A stretch of DNA of 64,000 nucleotides from CAVOGJ01 sp963700865 (lineage in GTDB: Bacteria; Planctomycetota; Planctomycetia; Pirellulales; Pirellulaceae). Within the stretch, counting starts at the first letter, position 1. Every line of letters begins with the position of its first letter. Positions 19,296-27,626 of this stretch are shown piece after piece. Both the position numbers and the translations under genes were made by a program. The notes under the pieces were generated by a model, which was not told the DNA's origin, did not search any database, and saw nothing but the letters and a program-made list of their open reading frames with translations. The stretch lies in assembly GCA_963700865.1 (NCBI GenBank), contig CAVOZC010000022.1, positions 1 to 64,000 of the forward strand, read 5' to 3'.

Positions 19296-19865
19296 ATGAG
19301 TAGCACCAACTTGATTCCAGACGTCGACGAATTGCTGGGCCTGTTTTATGACGATCCAACCCAGGCCGGCACGCTCGAGGCGATTCCGCCCGACGAGATC
19401 CCGGCTCCCTTCCGGGCCCTGCTGGTCCACGACGAACACATGACCGTAACTGTCGAAGCATTCCACGATTCGCCCGTCGATGTTCGGGTGCTGGAAGTCA
19501 AAAACAAAAGCCCTTCTTATGCCCGTAAAATCGTGTTGACGCGGCAATCGGACGGTCAGGTGGTCCAATTCGGCATTGTCCGGCTCGACCCACGGGTCCT
19601 GCCTGACGAAGTCCGCACGCAAATTGAGTCCCAGCGGATTCCCCTCGGAAGGGTTCTCATTGACCACCAGGTGTTGCGCGAAGTGCAGCTTATCGGTACG
19701 TTTAGGGTGCAGGCGGGGCCTGATATGGCACACTGTATGGGTCTTCCACTCGGGACGGTCCTGTACGGTCGCACCGCCCGCATCTTATTGGATGGTCATC
19801 CTGCCGTGGAACTTCTCGAGATCTTGGGATCCCGTGCGTTAGGGCCGATCCAGTTTCCGCGGTAA
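19296..19865 (+). CDS. Chorismate-lyase-like (UbiC/DUF98 fold) protein
   Basis: The 189-residue protein starts at ATG 19,296. Features that fit the UbiC fold are a beta-rich layout, SYARKIVLTRQ (Arg77-Lys78) where UbiC has its pyruvate-binding Arg, IPLGRVLIDHQVLREVQ (116-131), and YGRTARILLDGHPAVELLEIL (157-177) with Glu172/Glu175 near the C-terminus where UbiC has its catalytic Glu. UbiC cleaves chorismate to 4-hydroxybenzoate and pyruvate. The halogenase-like gene starts 17 bases downstream, strongly suggesting a shared pathway. The alternative is a UTRA-like ligand-binding domain, but no DNA-binding domain is attached. Function is inferred from fold and context. Confidence 0.6.
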   Translation: MSSTNLIPDVDELLGLFYDDPTQAGTLEAIPPDEIPAPFRALLVHDEHMTVTVEAFHDSPVDVRVLEVKNKSPSYARKIVLTRQSDGQVVQFGIVRLDPRVLPDEVRTQIESQRIPLGRVLIDHQVLREVQLIGTFRVQAGPDMAHCMGLPLGTVLYGRTARILLDGHPAVELLEILGSRALGPIQFPR

Positions 19866-19881
19866 TCGTCATGGGAGCGAG

Positions 19882-21132
19882 GTGAATCACGTGCGGGCAG
19901 CTTACGATTGTGTCGTCATTGGCGGTGGACCGGCGGGCTGCACGGCCGCGGCGCTTGTCGCCGAGGCCGGATTCTCGACGCTGTTGCTCGAGCGGGAGCA
20001 GGTGCCCCGTTTTCACGTGGGCGAGTCGCTGATGCCCGAAACCTACTGGACGCTGCAGCGGCTGGGCCTGCTCGAACAACTCCAATCCAGCGACTTCGTC
20101 AAGAAGTTCAGCGTGCAGTTCGTCACCGCGGACAGCAAAGCCTCTCAGCCGTTTTTCTTTCAGGAACACGATCCCCGGGCATGCTCGCAGACGTGGCAAG
20201 TCGAGCGATCAAAGTTCGACGAAATGTTGTTTCGAAATGCGGCGGCCAAGGGGGCCGATTGCTTCGATCAAACACGAGTCCTCGACGTTCGTTTTGAGGA
20301 TGGCCGTGCCACGGGCGTGACCCTCACGAAGTCCGATGGCGAACGCGTCGAGATTGCGGCTCGGGTCGTCATGGATGGATCGGGGCAGCAATCGTTGATT
20401 GCCAATAAACTGGGCTTGAAAGAGCCCATTCCTCATTTGCGGAAGGCTGCCATCTGGACCTATTTTCGCAATGCCGAACGTGTTTCCGGACCCCACGGCG
20501 GAGCCACCGTGATCCTGCACACAAAGACTCAGGAGGCGTGGTTCTGGTACATTCCCCTGTCCAACGGCATCACCAGCGTGGGGCTAGTGGGAGACATGGA
20601 TTTCCTCCTCAAGTCCCGGCCATCTCCCGGCGACGCTTTTTGCGAAGAATTGGGCAACTGCCCCGATCTGGCCCGCCGACTGGAACCCGCGCAGATGGAG
20701 GGTACCTTCCATGTCGCCAAGGAATTCTCCTACACAACCAATCAACACGCGGGTCCAGGATGGGTCTTGATTGGTGATGCCTTCGGTTTTATCGACCCGA
20801 TTTATTCTTCAGGCGTCTTCTTCGCGTTGAAAACGGGCGAGATGGCCGCCGATTGCGTGATCGAGGGGTTGAGGACGCAGAATGTCTCGGGCGCGATCCT
20901 GGGTGCCTGGACCGACGAGTTCAAACAGGGGGCCCAATGGGTCAGGAAGCTGGTGGAAGCGTTCTACGAGAATCGCTTCAGTTTCGGGTCGTTCATGAAG
21001 CAGTTTCCTCAACACCGGGGGAACTTGACCGACCTCCTCATCGGCCGAGTTTTCCACGCCAGCGCGGGGGCGATCTTTCAGGATATGGAGCCTGCACTTG
21101 AGTCCGCCCGGCAATCAAGTCTCACTTATTGA
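19882..21132 (+). CDS. Flavin-dependent halogenase-like oxidoreductase
   Basis: The 416-residue single-domain flavoprotein has a dinucleotide fold VVIGGGPAG (GxGxxG at 14-19), the segment HVGESLMPETYWTLQRLGLL, candidate catalytic Lys74/Lys75 in DFVKKFSVQF, the halogenase hallmark W-x-W-x-I-P as WFWYIP (220-225), and GDAFGFIDPIYSSGVFFA (298-315), which fits the F-x2-P-x2-S-x-G halogenase segment. It would use FADH2, O2 and a halide to halogenate an electron-rich aromatic. WxWxIP proteins also include non-halogenating relatives, so activity is unproven. It is tightly linked to the upstream UbiC-like gene. The next genes encode a transporter, not an obvious flavin reductase. Confidence 0.75.
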   Translation: MNHVRAAYDCVVIGGGPAGCTAAALVAEAGFSTLLLEREQVPRFHVGESLMPETYWTLQRLGLLEQLQSSDFVKKFSVQFVTADSKASQPFFFQEHDPRACSQTWQVERSKFDEMLFRNAAAKGADCFDQTRVLDVRFEDGRATGVTLTKSDGERVEIAARVVMDGSGQQSLIANKLGLKEPIPHLRKAAIWTYFRNAERVSGPHGGATVILHTKTQEAWFWYIPLSNGITSVGLVGDMDFLLKSRPSPGDAFCEELGNCPDLARRLEPAQMEGTFHVAKEFSYTTNQHAGPGWVLIGDAFGFIDPIYSSGVFFALKTGEMAADCVIEGLRTQNVSGAILGAWTDEFKQGAQWVRKLVEAFYENRFSFGSFMKQFPQHRGNLTDLLIGRVFHASAGAIFQDMEPALESARQSSLTY

Positions 21133-21294
21133 CCCGCATTGACCGACGAGCCGAGTCGCGATCCGCCAGCGGAAATGCGGATGAAAGTCACAAAAAATAG
21201 GCCTTCGAGGATCGTCCGCGTCGGTACGCCCTTGACGTCATCGCTCGGGATGTTTCTGATTGGCTGCTCATCATCGCCGCCGAAAGGGCTCTCC

Positions 21295-21519
21295 ATGCGA
21301 ATCGTGATCTGGGTGCTCGTGATACTGCTGCTGATCCTGCATCAGGATAACTGGCTGTGGGACGATGACCGACTTGTCTTCGGTTTTCTGCCAGTTGGCT
21401 TGGCCTACCACGCCGGCATTTCGGTCGCAGCATCCATCGTCTGGTATCTGGCCACGGTGTATGCCTGGCCCCATGAACTCGAGCAAGCTGCCAGTGAAGA
21501 GGAAGGAGCCTCCGCATGA
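21295..21519 (+). CDS. DUF3311 small membrane protein, SSS symporter partner
   Basis: From ATG 21,295 (MRIVIWVLVILLLILHQDNW) this 74-residue protein has two membrane helices and the DUF3311 core LILHQDNWLW plus GLAYHAGISVAASIVWYLA. DUF3311 proteins are encoded just before SSS-family symporters and probably form a small subunit (as YhdT with PanF). Its TGA overlaps the symporter ATG (ATGA, 21,516-21,519). An in-frame extension upstream to 21,139 exists but contains no typical sequence. Confidence 0.8.
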   Translation: MRIVIWVLVILLLILHQDNWLWDDDRLVFGFLPVGLAYHAGISVAASIVWYLATVYAWPHELEQAASEEEGASA

Positions 21520-23054
21520 CGGATGGTATGACGCGGCTGGTCATCATCTGCGTGTACATGGCCCTGCTGCTGCTTTTGGGTCTGTTCGCCAATCGGCTGT
21601 TTCGCGGTACGCGGGAGGATTACTTGCTGGCGAGTCATTCAATCGGGCCGTTTCTCCTGTTGATGTCGCTATTTGGGACCACGATGACCGCCTTCGCACT
21701 GGTGGGGTCGTCCGGAGAGGCGTTTCGGGCGGGCATCGGCGTGTATGGCATGCTGGCTTCTTCCAGCGGAATCGTTCACTCGCTTTGTTTCTTCGTGGTC
21801 GGTATCAAGCTCTGGTCGTTCGGCCGGCGGTTTGGCTACACCACACAGATTCAGTTCTTCCGCGACCGTCTCGACTCGAACGCCGTGGGTCTGCTCCTCT
21901 TTCCAATCCTCGTCGGGTTGGTGATTCCCTATCTGATGATCGGCGTGATGGCGGGCGGCACCGTCATTCAAAATCTCACGGCGGGCGCCTTCGAGCCTTG
22001 GGGATGGTTTGCAACCGACAGTCCCGCCAAGAGTTTCGGCGTGCCTCCGTGGTTGGGTTCCCTGGCGATCTGCCTGGTGGTGCTGATGTACGTATTTTTT
22101 GGAGGCATGCGCGGCACGGCGTGGGCCAATACCCTGCAAACGTTGATCTTCATGATTTTGGGTGTGGTCACGTTTGTCGTGATCGCCAACAAACTGGGCG
22201 GCCAGGCAAACCTGCTGGACAATCTCCGCGCGCTCTCCTCGCGGGTCAGCCATGAAAAGGTGACCCGCGTTGGCATGTCCAAATTGCGTTTTTTTTCTTA
22301 CCTGCTCGTGCCCCTTTCGGTGGGCATGTTCCCGCATCTGTTTCAGCACTGGCTGACCGCCCGGAGCGCCAAGGCATTCAAATTGCCGATCGTCTGCCAT
22401 CCGGTATTCATCATGATCGTCTGGGTCCCCTGCGTCCTGGTCGGTATCTGGGCCACGACCGTCAAACTGCCGCCGACCATCACCCCCAACGGCGTGCTTC
22501 CGTTTCTTGTCAAGACACAGTCGTCACCACTGCTTGGGGGTTTGCTGGCCGCTGGTATCCTGGCGGCAATCATGTCCTCGCTCGATAGCCAGTTCCTGTG
22601 CCTGGGTACGATTTTCAGCACCGATATCGTCGGACATTACATCGGTGAGGAGCGGATGTCCGATAAGCAGCAATTGCTGCTGGCACGCGGATTCATCATC
22701 TTGATCGTGGCCATCACGTATGTGTTGAGCCTCCAGGGGTATGTGAGCGTCTTTGAACTCGGCGTCTGGTGCTTCAGTGGCTTTGCCAGCCTGTTTCCAC
22801 TGGTCATTGCCGCGCTTTACTGGCGGCGTCTGACCGCGGCCGGCGCGGCGGCGGGCATCCTGGCCACGATCGGAGTCTGGTTGTATCTTTTTGACAAGTC
22901 GGAGTATGGTAGAGACGAGCAGTTTGCCGTGGCCGGCATGGAACCGGTCGTGGCGATTTTCGCCTGCTCATTGGTGGCCATGGTCGCCGTTTCGCTCTTG
23001 ACCAAGCCACCGAGTGAAGCGACCCTTGCCAAATTTTTTCCACCCCAAGCGTGA
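21516..23054 (+). CDS. Sodium:solute symporter (SSS/SLC5 family)
   Basis: The 512-residue protein has about 13 hydrophobic helices. The N-terminal segment MALLLLLGLFANRLFRGTREDYLLASHSIGPFLLLMSLFG is a typical SSS TM1-TM2, and the consensus region GLLAAGILAAIMSSLDSQFLCLGT contains the Na+-binding Ser/Asp pattern of TM8 with D before Q. It couples Na+ uptake to import of a solute that cannot be told from the sequence. It is co-translated with the DUF3311 gene. Lying downstream of the UbiC-like/halogenase-like pair, it may move a precursor or simply be a separate transport unit. Confidence 0.9.
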   Translation: MTDGMTRLVIICVYMALLLLLGLFANRLFRGTREDYLLASHSIGPFLLLMSLFGTTMTAFALVGSSGEAFRAGIGVYGMLASSSGIVHSLCFFVVGIKLWSFGRRFGYTTQIQFFRDRLDSNAVGLLLFPILVGLVIPYLMIGVMAGGTVIQNLTAGAFEPWGWFATDSPAKSFGVPPWLGSLAICLVVLMYVFFGGMRGTAWANTLQTLIFMILGVVTFVVIANKLGGQANLLDNLRALSSRVSHEKVTRVGMSKLRFFSYLLVPLSVGMFPHLFQHWLTARSAKAFKLPIVCHPVFIMIVWVPCVLVGIWATTVKLPPTITPNGVLPFLVKTQSSPLLGGLLAAGILAAIMSSLDSQFLCLGTIFSTDIVGHYIGEERMSDKQQLLLARGFIILIVAITYVLSLQGYVSVFELGVWCFSGFASLFPLVIAALYWRRLTAAGAAAGILATIGVWLYLFDKSEYGRDEQFAVAGMEPVVAIFACSLVAMVAVSLLTKPPSEATLAKFFPPQA

Positions 23055-23146
23055 TCAAATCCATCCCCTGACCGATGATCTCGCGATCGGCGGCCCTGGA
23101 TCTCCCCGTGACTTCGTGGCCGCCGAATACCCGTGAGGTTCCCAGC

Positions 23147-23848
23147 ATGATCAACGGTCCATACGACAGACGGCGAGTCAATACGATGACGATTCAGGCT
23201 GCATGGACGACGACCCGTGTCCGCGAGACGATGTGTCCGGTGGGGGCCGTCCTCGGGCTCCTCATGGCCGTTATTGGCTGTGAGACGTCAAATCGGCCAA
23301 CGGCTGCGGCCGATCCGGCCACACTGGCCGCCCAGTCGGCGGAGCGGCTACTGGCCGAAGAACCGAGCCATCCGCTCGGTGTGGAGGAGTTTCGCGACCA
23401 GTTGCTGGGTCCGGCCGACTCGGAGTCGCCCGGCGAAACCGCGGCAACGACCGGTCAGTCGACACCGCCACAGACCGTGGTCCTGCTGGGTCGCCTGGGA
23501 GGCAAGCCGCTGGCGGGGAACCACCTCGCTGCGGACACGTTTCCCTTCGAACCGGGAAAGGCGTCCTTTGTGATCTGCGATGCCAGTTTCGATCCCGATG
23601 CGTCCACCGACGATCATCATCATGATGACCCGGATCACGATTGTCCTTTTTGTGCCGCGTCAAAAGACGCCGCCGGACGGGCGCACGCCGTCGTTCGATT
23701 CCTGGACGATCAGGGACGGACCCTCCCGTTCGACACACGCGACCTTTTCGACTTGAAAGGCGGAGAGATCGTGATTCTCGAGGGAACGGGCAAACTAACG
23801 GTCGGCACGCTGATGATCGACGCGGATAAGATCTTTATCCGCCGCTAG
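23147..23848 (+). CDS. Lipoprotein with His/Asp-rich and CxxC metal-binding segment
   Basis: I chose ATG 23,147 because GAGG lies about 8 bases before it; ATG 23,186 is the alternative. A hydrophobic stretch ends in the lipobox VIGCETS, placing the protein on a membrane surface outside the cytoplasm. The mature part has a short linker, a beta-rich core (VVLLGRLGGKPLAGN, then ASFVICDASFD), a remarkable DDHHHDDPDHDCPFCAASK segment with clustered His/Asp followed by C-x2-C, and a C-terminal OB-like part (VRFLDDQGRTLPFD, GEIVILEGTGKLTVGTL). The cluster should bind a transition metal or redox-active copper, but no function is established. Confidence 0.65.
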   Translation: MINGPYDRRRVNTMTIQAAWTTTRVRETMCPVGAVLGLLMAVIGCETSNRPTAAADPATLAAQSAERLLAEEPSHPLGVEEFRDQLLGPADSESPGETAATTGQSTPPQTVVLLGRLGGKPLAGNHLAADTFPFEPGKASFVICDASFDPDASTDDHHHDDPDHDCPFCAASKDAAGRAHAVVRFLDDQGRTLPFDTRDLFDLKGGEIVILEGTGKLTVGTLMIDADKIFIRR

Positions 23849-23962
23849 GGCTGCGTCCAGTTCGAGACGTAACGTGGGTCAGCGTCGTGGCGAACCCCTA
23901 AGTCGTTACGTGACGAAGCACTTGGCAATCCGGGCGGGTTGCGCGTCAGCGGGCGGAGGTCA

Positions 23963-24241
23963 TCAGCGGGCTGAGGCGACCTCGCCATAGGCTTCCGTGT
24001 TTGTCGGCTTGAAGTAGCCGAGGCCAAGGAAGATATCCAGCATCTCCTCGTAGGTAATGAAGCGGCGACGGTGTCGAACCTTGTACGACTCGATGGTCGT
24101 CGCGAGTTCTCGCGCCGCGGGCGAAAGCGAGTCGTGATTGTTGCCGAACTGGCGACGCTCAACGCCCGGATTGACCACGGGGGCATACGGATCGCGTCGG
24201 TCGACGAAACCGGTAGGGGGCGTATTGGTGGTGTGCGGCAT
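23963..24241 (-). CDS. Conserved small hypothetical protein
   Basis: The start ATG 24,241 has AGGAG 8 bases upstream. The 92-residue protein has a Pro/Arg-rich N-terminus and a C-terminal helical part SLSPAARELATTIESYKVRH with RRRFITYEEMLDIFLGLGY, a basic surface followed by an amphipathic helix. I recognise no named domain; the RRRFITYEE module looks like a small planctomycete-specific family. No operon partner is visible. Confidence 0.6.
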   Translation of the reverse strand: MPHTTNTPPTGFVDRRDPYAPVVNPGVERRQFGNNHDSLSPAARELATTIESYKVRHRRRFITYEEMLDIFLGLGYFKPTNTEAYGEVASAR

Positions 24242-24542
24242 GGTCAAGCTCCTAAGGGCAGGGCAATGGGAATCGCCCCATGGGAAATCGTTCGATTAAC
24301 CATAGGTCGCGCGGAGAGTCCTGGCAAATCGTGGGCCCCGCGCCGGGCCCGCCAACGCGATGAATGGTCGGCAACCGCCTCACCGACACATTACGCTTCG
24401 GACGAATGTGCGTGTTCTGTGGGCGTCGCTTAACGATTGTGTCGGTTGTCGGCACGCGCGCCGCCGGTGGATTTGTGGCTGGGATCGGCGTTAGGACTGA
24501 CTCAAGAAATGTCGCTGTCCACAGCGTAGACACGGGCTCGTC

Positions 24543-25121
24543 TCATTTCCGCTGGCGACACAAGTCCGCGCGAATTACGGATGGCATTTGCGACGGTTCA
24601 GTTAATACGTCAGCACCCAGAAAATCAACCAGACGATCGCAAACTGCCTGGGGATGGGAGAGAATCTCATGATATTGCACCAGCAATACTTCCGTCGTCT
24701 CGCTCGCCAAGTCCTTTAGCGCCTGATCACGGTGTCGCGTTAAACCGACGATCAGCTGTGCCGGGTCTAATTGGGCCCCTTTGGTACCTCGGCGTTGGAT
24801 CATTCTTTGCTGCGAAGCCACGACTTCTTCGATGGGACGCAGCATGAAGATCACTTTATAACGATGGGTGGGCGGCAAGCTTGGCAGCAACAACGAAACG
24901 ACTTTGACAGCCTTGTCTCGCGCCTGCTCGATGACTTTCGGTTCACGGCCGATCCTCTTGATGGCCTCCCACTCCCAATACCCTTCTGGATTGTCTTCAT
25001 CGGCAGCACGTATTCCATCCGTCAAGACTTGGATACCACCCGCCCTGAGCATCTGCATCATGAGCGAAGTCCCGGAACGCGGGATTCCCGAGACAATCAC
25101 GAACGGTTGGTTCGTTGTCAA
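24543..25121 (-). CDS. Sulfotransferase-like P-loop protein
   Basis: The PAPS-binding loop is FVIVSGIPRSGTSLMMQML (PRSGTS), and a later FMLRPIEEVVASQQRM fits the 3'-phosphate-binding R-x-P-x5-S region. About 190 residues is short for the family. I propose TTG 25,121 (LTTNQPFVIV) because upstream codons overlap the next gene's end and carry no conserved sequence. It should transfer sulfate to a carbohydrate or protein. Its position next to secreted PEP-CTERM/GH16 proteins hints at a polysaccharide target. Confidence 0.7.
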   Translation of the reverse strand: MTTNQPFVIVSGIPRSGTSLMMQMLRAGGIQVLTDGIRAADEDNPEGYWEWEAIKRIGREPKVIEQARDKAVKVVSLLLPSLPPTHRYKVIFMLRPIEEVVASQQRMIQRRGTKGAQLDPAQLIVGLTRHRDQALKDLASETTEVLLVQYHEILSHPQAVCDRLVDFLGADVLTEPSQMPSVIRADLCRQRK

Positions 25122-25216
25122 GTCGTTGGCTCGCTGGCGACGAAAGGCATGATGGCGAGCCGATCGGCCCGCGATGGATGACAACAACAGGCTCGGATGG
25201 GACTCACAATCATGCC

Positions 25217-26467
25217 TCAACGAAAAAGACGAAAAGATCGTCCTAACGGAAGCAGACTCCACAGCATCAGGGTCGCCACCGGAGGCTCGGGCACGAGATT
25301 CTCACCACCGACCTCGCTGAACTTATTGGCATTCCAGAGATTGAAATCGGAGGCATCCACGACACCGTCCGCGTTAAAGTCGCCGGACGACCACCTGGGC
25401 ACCGTGGTGAATTTATGGGAATTCCACACATTGAAGTCGGAGACGTCGACCGAGCCATCAAGATCTGCGTCTCCGCTCAGATAGCGTCCACCGGACGGCA
25501 GGTTTACGGATGCGGCTTCCGCCAACCAGGCAGCGAGGTCGTCTTGATCCACGAACCCGTCTCCCGTTTGGTCGAATAGGGGATCATGATCACCCTCTGC
25601 AATTTGGGCCACCAGCGTATCGATATCCGCCACTTCCCACGCACCATTGCCGTCAAAATCACCGCTGCGAAAATACGCAAACTGGTTAATGATGACCTCG
25701 ACTGGTTCGTCGTTGTCGGGTGCATCCTGGTTGAGCCAGAGATTAAAGCGGAAGTTTTCGCGGCTCGGCGTTGGCACGACGCGATTTCGGCTGAGGTCTT
25801 CCAGAACAACGTATCTATCAATTACGGCCGACTCGGGGTAGTCGAGGGGCGAGTAGTGGCCGTGCAGCGCGATGAACTCGACTCGCCCTCGGTTCCACTT
25901 CAGGATCCGTGTTAGCCGCGGATCCGAACTCAGATCGGGCAGCGTGAAACGCCGCAAGTTTCCAGGCACATAGTACGGTTGGACAACAAATTGCGAATTC
26001 GTCGCTCGGGTCGCATCTCCCCAGCGAGAGTCTTCAAAATCGATCTCACGATTGGGGAAATTTGGAATGCGCGTGTCGTCACCGAAAGGATCCCAGGTGA
26101 ATGCGCCAAACGTCGCGTTGGCGTTGAGCACATCCATCCGACTATTCGTCTGAAACGTGTACGTCCCGTAACCGAGACTCTCCGACATCACGACTTCGGT
26201 GCTGAACCAGTGGCTGCCACTCTGGCTGATGGTTAAGTGCAACCCCGCCGCGTCCACCCAGACATCACTGGGATCGGCGGAGAAGCGATTGCCGCCTGGC
26301 CCCACCGGTCCGGTAGATTCCTTGACACCCCAACTGCGACCGCTAAACGTCAACTCCGTGTCGAACTGGGCCCACAACATTCCGGTATCGACGAAACAGA
26401 TCAGTGTCACCAGGATCGCCGAGCAACGGCAAGGCCCGTGGATTCTCCACTTGTCACAAGATCGCAT
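25217..26467 (-). CDS. GH16-like secreted protein with dockerin-like cassette and PEP-CTERM-like tail
   Basis: The 416-residue protein begins with a basic N-terminus and hydrophobic signal (CSAILVTLICFVDTGMLWA). A concanavalin-type GH16 domain follows (about 35-265) with NREIDFEDSRWGD; E141-I-D-F-E145 matches the GH16 catalytic E-x-D-x-E pattern. A dockerin-like Ca2+-binding cassette comes next (SGDFDGNGAWEVADIDTLVA and two GD-x-D/N-x-DG-x-VD-x-SDFN-x-WN repeats). It ends NLVPEPPVATLMLWSLLPLGRSFRLFR, a PEP motif, hydrophobic stretch and basic end (PEP-CTERM sorting signal). It probably binds or cuts a beta-glucan at the cell surface. Confidence 0.75.
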   Translation of the reverse strand: MRSCDKWRIHGPCRCSAILVTLICFVDTGMLWAQFDTELTFSGRSWGVKESTGPVGPGGNRFSADPSDVWVDAAGLHLTISQSGSHWFSTEVVMSESLGYGTYTFQTNSRMDVLNANATFGAFTWDPFGDDTRIPNFPNREIDFEDSRWGDATRATNSQFVVQPYYVPGNLRRFTLPDLSSDPRLTRILKWNRGRVEFIALHGHYSPLDYPESAVIDRYVVLEDLSRNRVVPTPSRENFRFNLWLNQDAPDNDEPVEVIINQFAYFRSGDFDGNGAWEVADIDTLVAQIAEGDHDPLFDQTGDGFVDQDDLAAWLAEAASVNLPSGGRYLSGDADLDGSVDVSDFNVWNSHKFTTVPRWSSGDFNADGVVDASDFNLWNANKFSEVGGENLVPEPPVATLMLWSLLPLGRSFRLFR

Positions 26468-26475
26468 GTGCGTTC

Positions 26476-27489
26476 CTACCTTCCACCACGTCTTCGCGTC
26501 ACCATCAGCGCCAAAAAACCAAGCCCCACTGATGCCAGCGCCGCGGGTTCGGGAACCAAGGCCCCGCTGCCAGCAAATTCGAACTTGTTGCTGTTCCAGG
26601 CGTTGAAATCCGAGACGTCCACCGATCCATCCGCATTAAAGTCGCCGGAGCACCAGGCCGCGGTGGCGGTAAACTTATTGCTGTTCCAGATATTGAAGTC
26701 CGAAACATCCACGGCGCCACTCAGATCGGCATCTCCCACGAGATACGAGCTGCCAATGGACGGATTGGCAGTGCCCGCTTCGGCGAGCCACCGTGTCAAG
26801 TCACCGCCATCGACGAGACCATCTACGTCCAGATCATAAAGCGGATTGTTGGTACCCGCCGCGATCTCGGCAACGAGTGCATCGACGTCGACGCAGTCAT
26901 AAACGCCGTTGCCGTCGAAATCGCCACTACCCGCGTCCACGCCTATGATCTCGTCGTAGTCGAATTTGCCCAACCCCATTCCATATGACGAAAGCACTCG
27001 TAACTTGATCCGCGCACTGCTGCGATCCACACTGGCAGGCATCATGTCCGAGAAGCGGACCGAAAATGTTTCATACGTATCTGTCATCGTGACGGGGTCG
27101 GCAAAGTACTCAATTCCCGCCACTTCGATGCCGATATCCAGGATCTTGTCACCCGTATACTCGGGAAAGAATCCTGGCACCGGACCAAAGCGCGCGTCGA
27201 CGGTAAACCCGACGAACGGAGACAGATCGACTCCCAACGGCGAGACATCAACAATACCCCAGTAAAGTGGATTGTCAGGATCGACATCGTCCAGGCTGAA
27301 GTCTCCCGTATGATATCGCCCAAAGCCAGAAGAACCCTCAAAGTTCTCTCCGCTATCGGTTGTGATGGTCCCAAACGAGCCCCAGCCCTGATCGGATTCA
27401 AAGTCGAACAAGACGGTTTGTCCGTGCGCCGCGTTGATGAACGCCAGCAGTGTAATCAGCGCCATACTTCGGCAGCCATTCGTGGTCAT
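26476..27489 (-). CDS. PEP-CTERM protein with dockerin-like cassette
   Basis: I start at 27,489 (MTTNGCRSMALITLLAFINAAHG), a clear signal peptide. The beta-sandwich part contains TVLFDFESDQGWGSFGTI, a lectin/CBM-like opening, but I cannot name the family. The C-terminal cassette SGDFDGNGVYDCVDVDALVA...DADLSGAVDVSDFNIWNSNKF...GDFNADGSVDVSDFNAWNSNKF is almost the same as in the genes at 25,217 and 32,671. It ends ALVPEPAALASVGLGFLALMVTRRRGGR, a textbook PEP-CTERM for exosortase sorting. It stops 9 bases before the start of the GH16-like gene, so the two form an operon. Confidence 0.8.
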   Translation of the reverse strand: MTTNGCRSMALITLLAFINAAHGQTVLFDFESDQGWGSFGTITTDSGENFEGSSGFGRYHTGDFSLDDVDPDNPLYWGIVDVSPLGVDLSPFVGFTVDARFGPVPGFFPEYTGDKILDIGIEVAGIEYFADPVTMTDTYETFSVRFSDMMPASVDRSSARIKLRVLSSYGMGLGKFDYDEIIGVDAGSGDFDGNGVYDCVDVDALVAEIAAGTNNPLYDLDVDGLVDGGDLTRWLAEAGTANPSIGSSYLVGDADLSGAVDVSDFNIWNSNKFTATAAWCSGDFNADGSVDVSDFNAWNSNKFEFAGSGALVPEPAALASVGLGFLALMVTRRRGGR

Positions 27490-27626
27490 GCTTTCTCCCT
27501 GCCTTCCCGAGACGTTGTTGACAGTCGTCCGTCCCATTGTAGGTGAGTTTCCCTGTCAGTTCGACTGTCAATCCTTATTGTTTACCAATGACCTACTTTT
27601 CCAGCATGGCGATGATTGAAGCTTGC

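Noticed and set aside
18753..19733. 326-codon leftward frame covering the chorismate-lyase-like gene
   Set aside because: Only its last third (from 19,034) is real coding, the membrane protein; the remainder is antisense to the conserved 19,296 gene.
25122..25262. N-terminal extension of the 24,543 sulfotransferase
   Set aside because: It would overlap the end of the GH16-like gene and carries no conserved residues before the P-loop.
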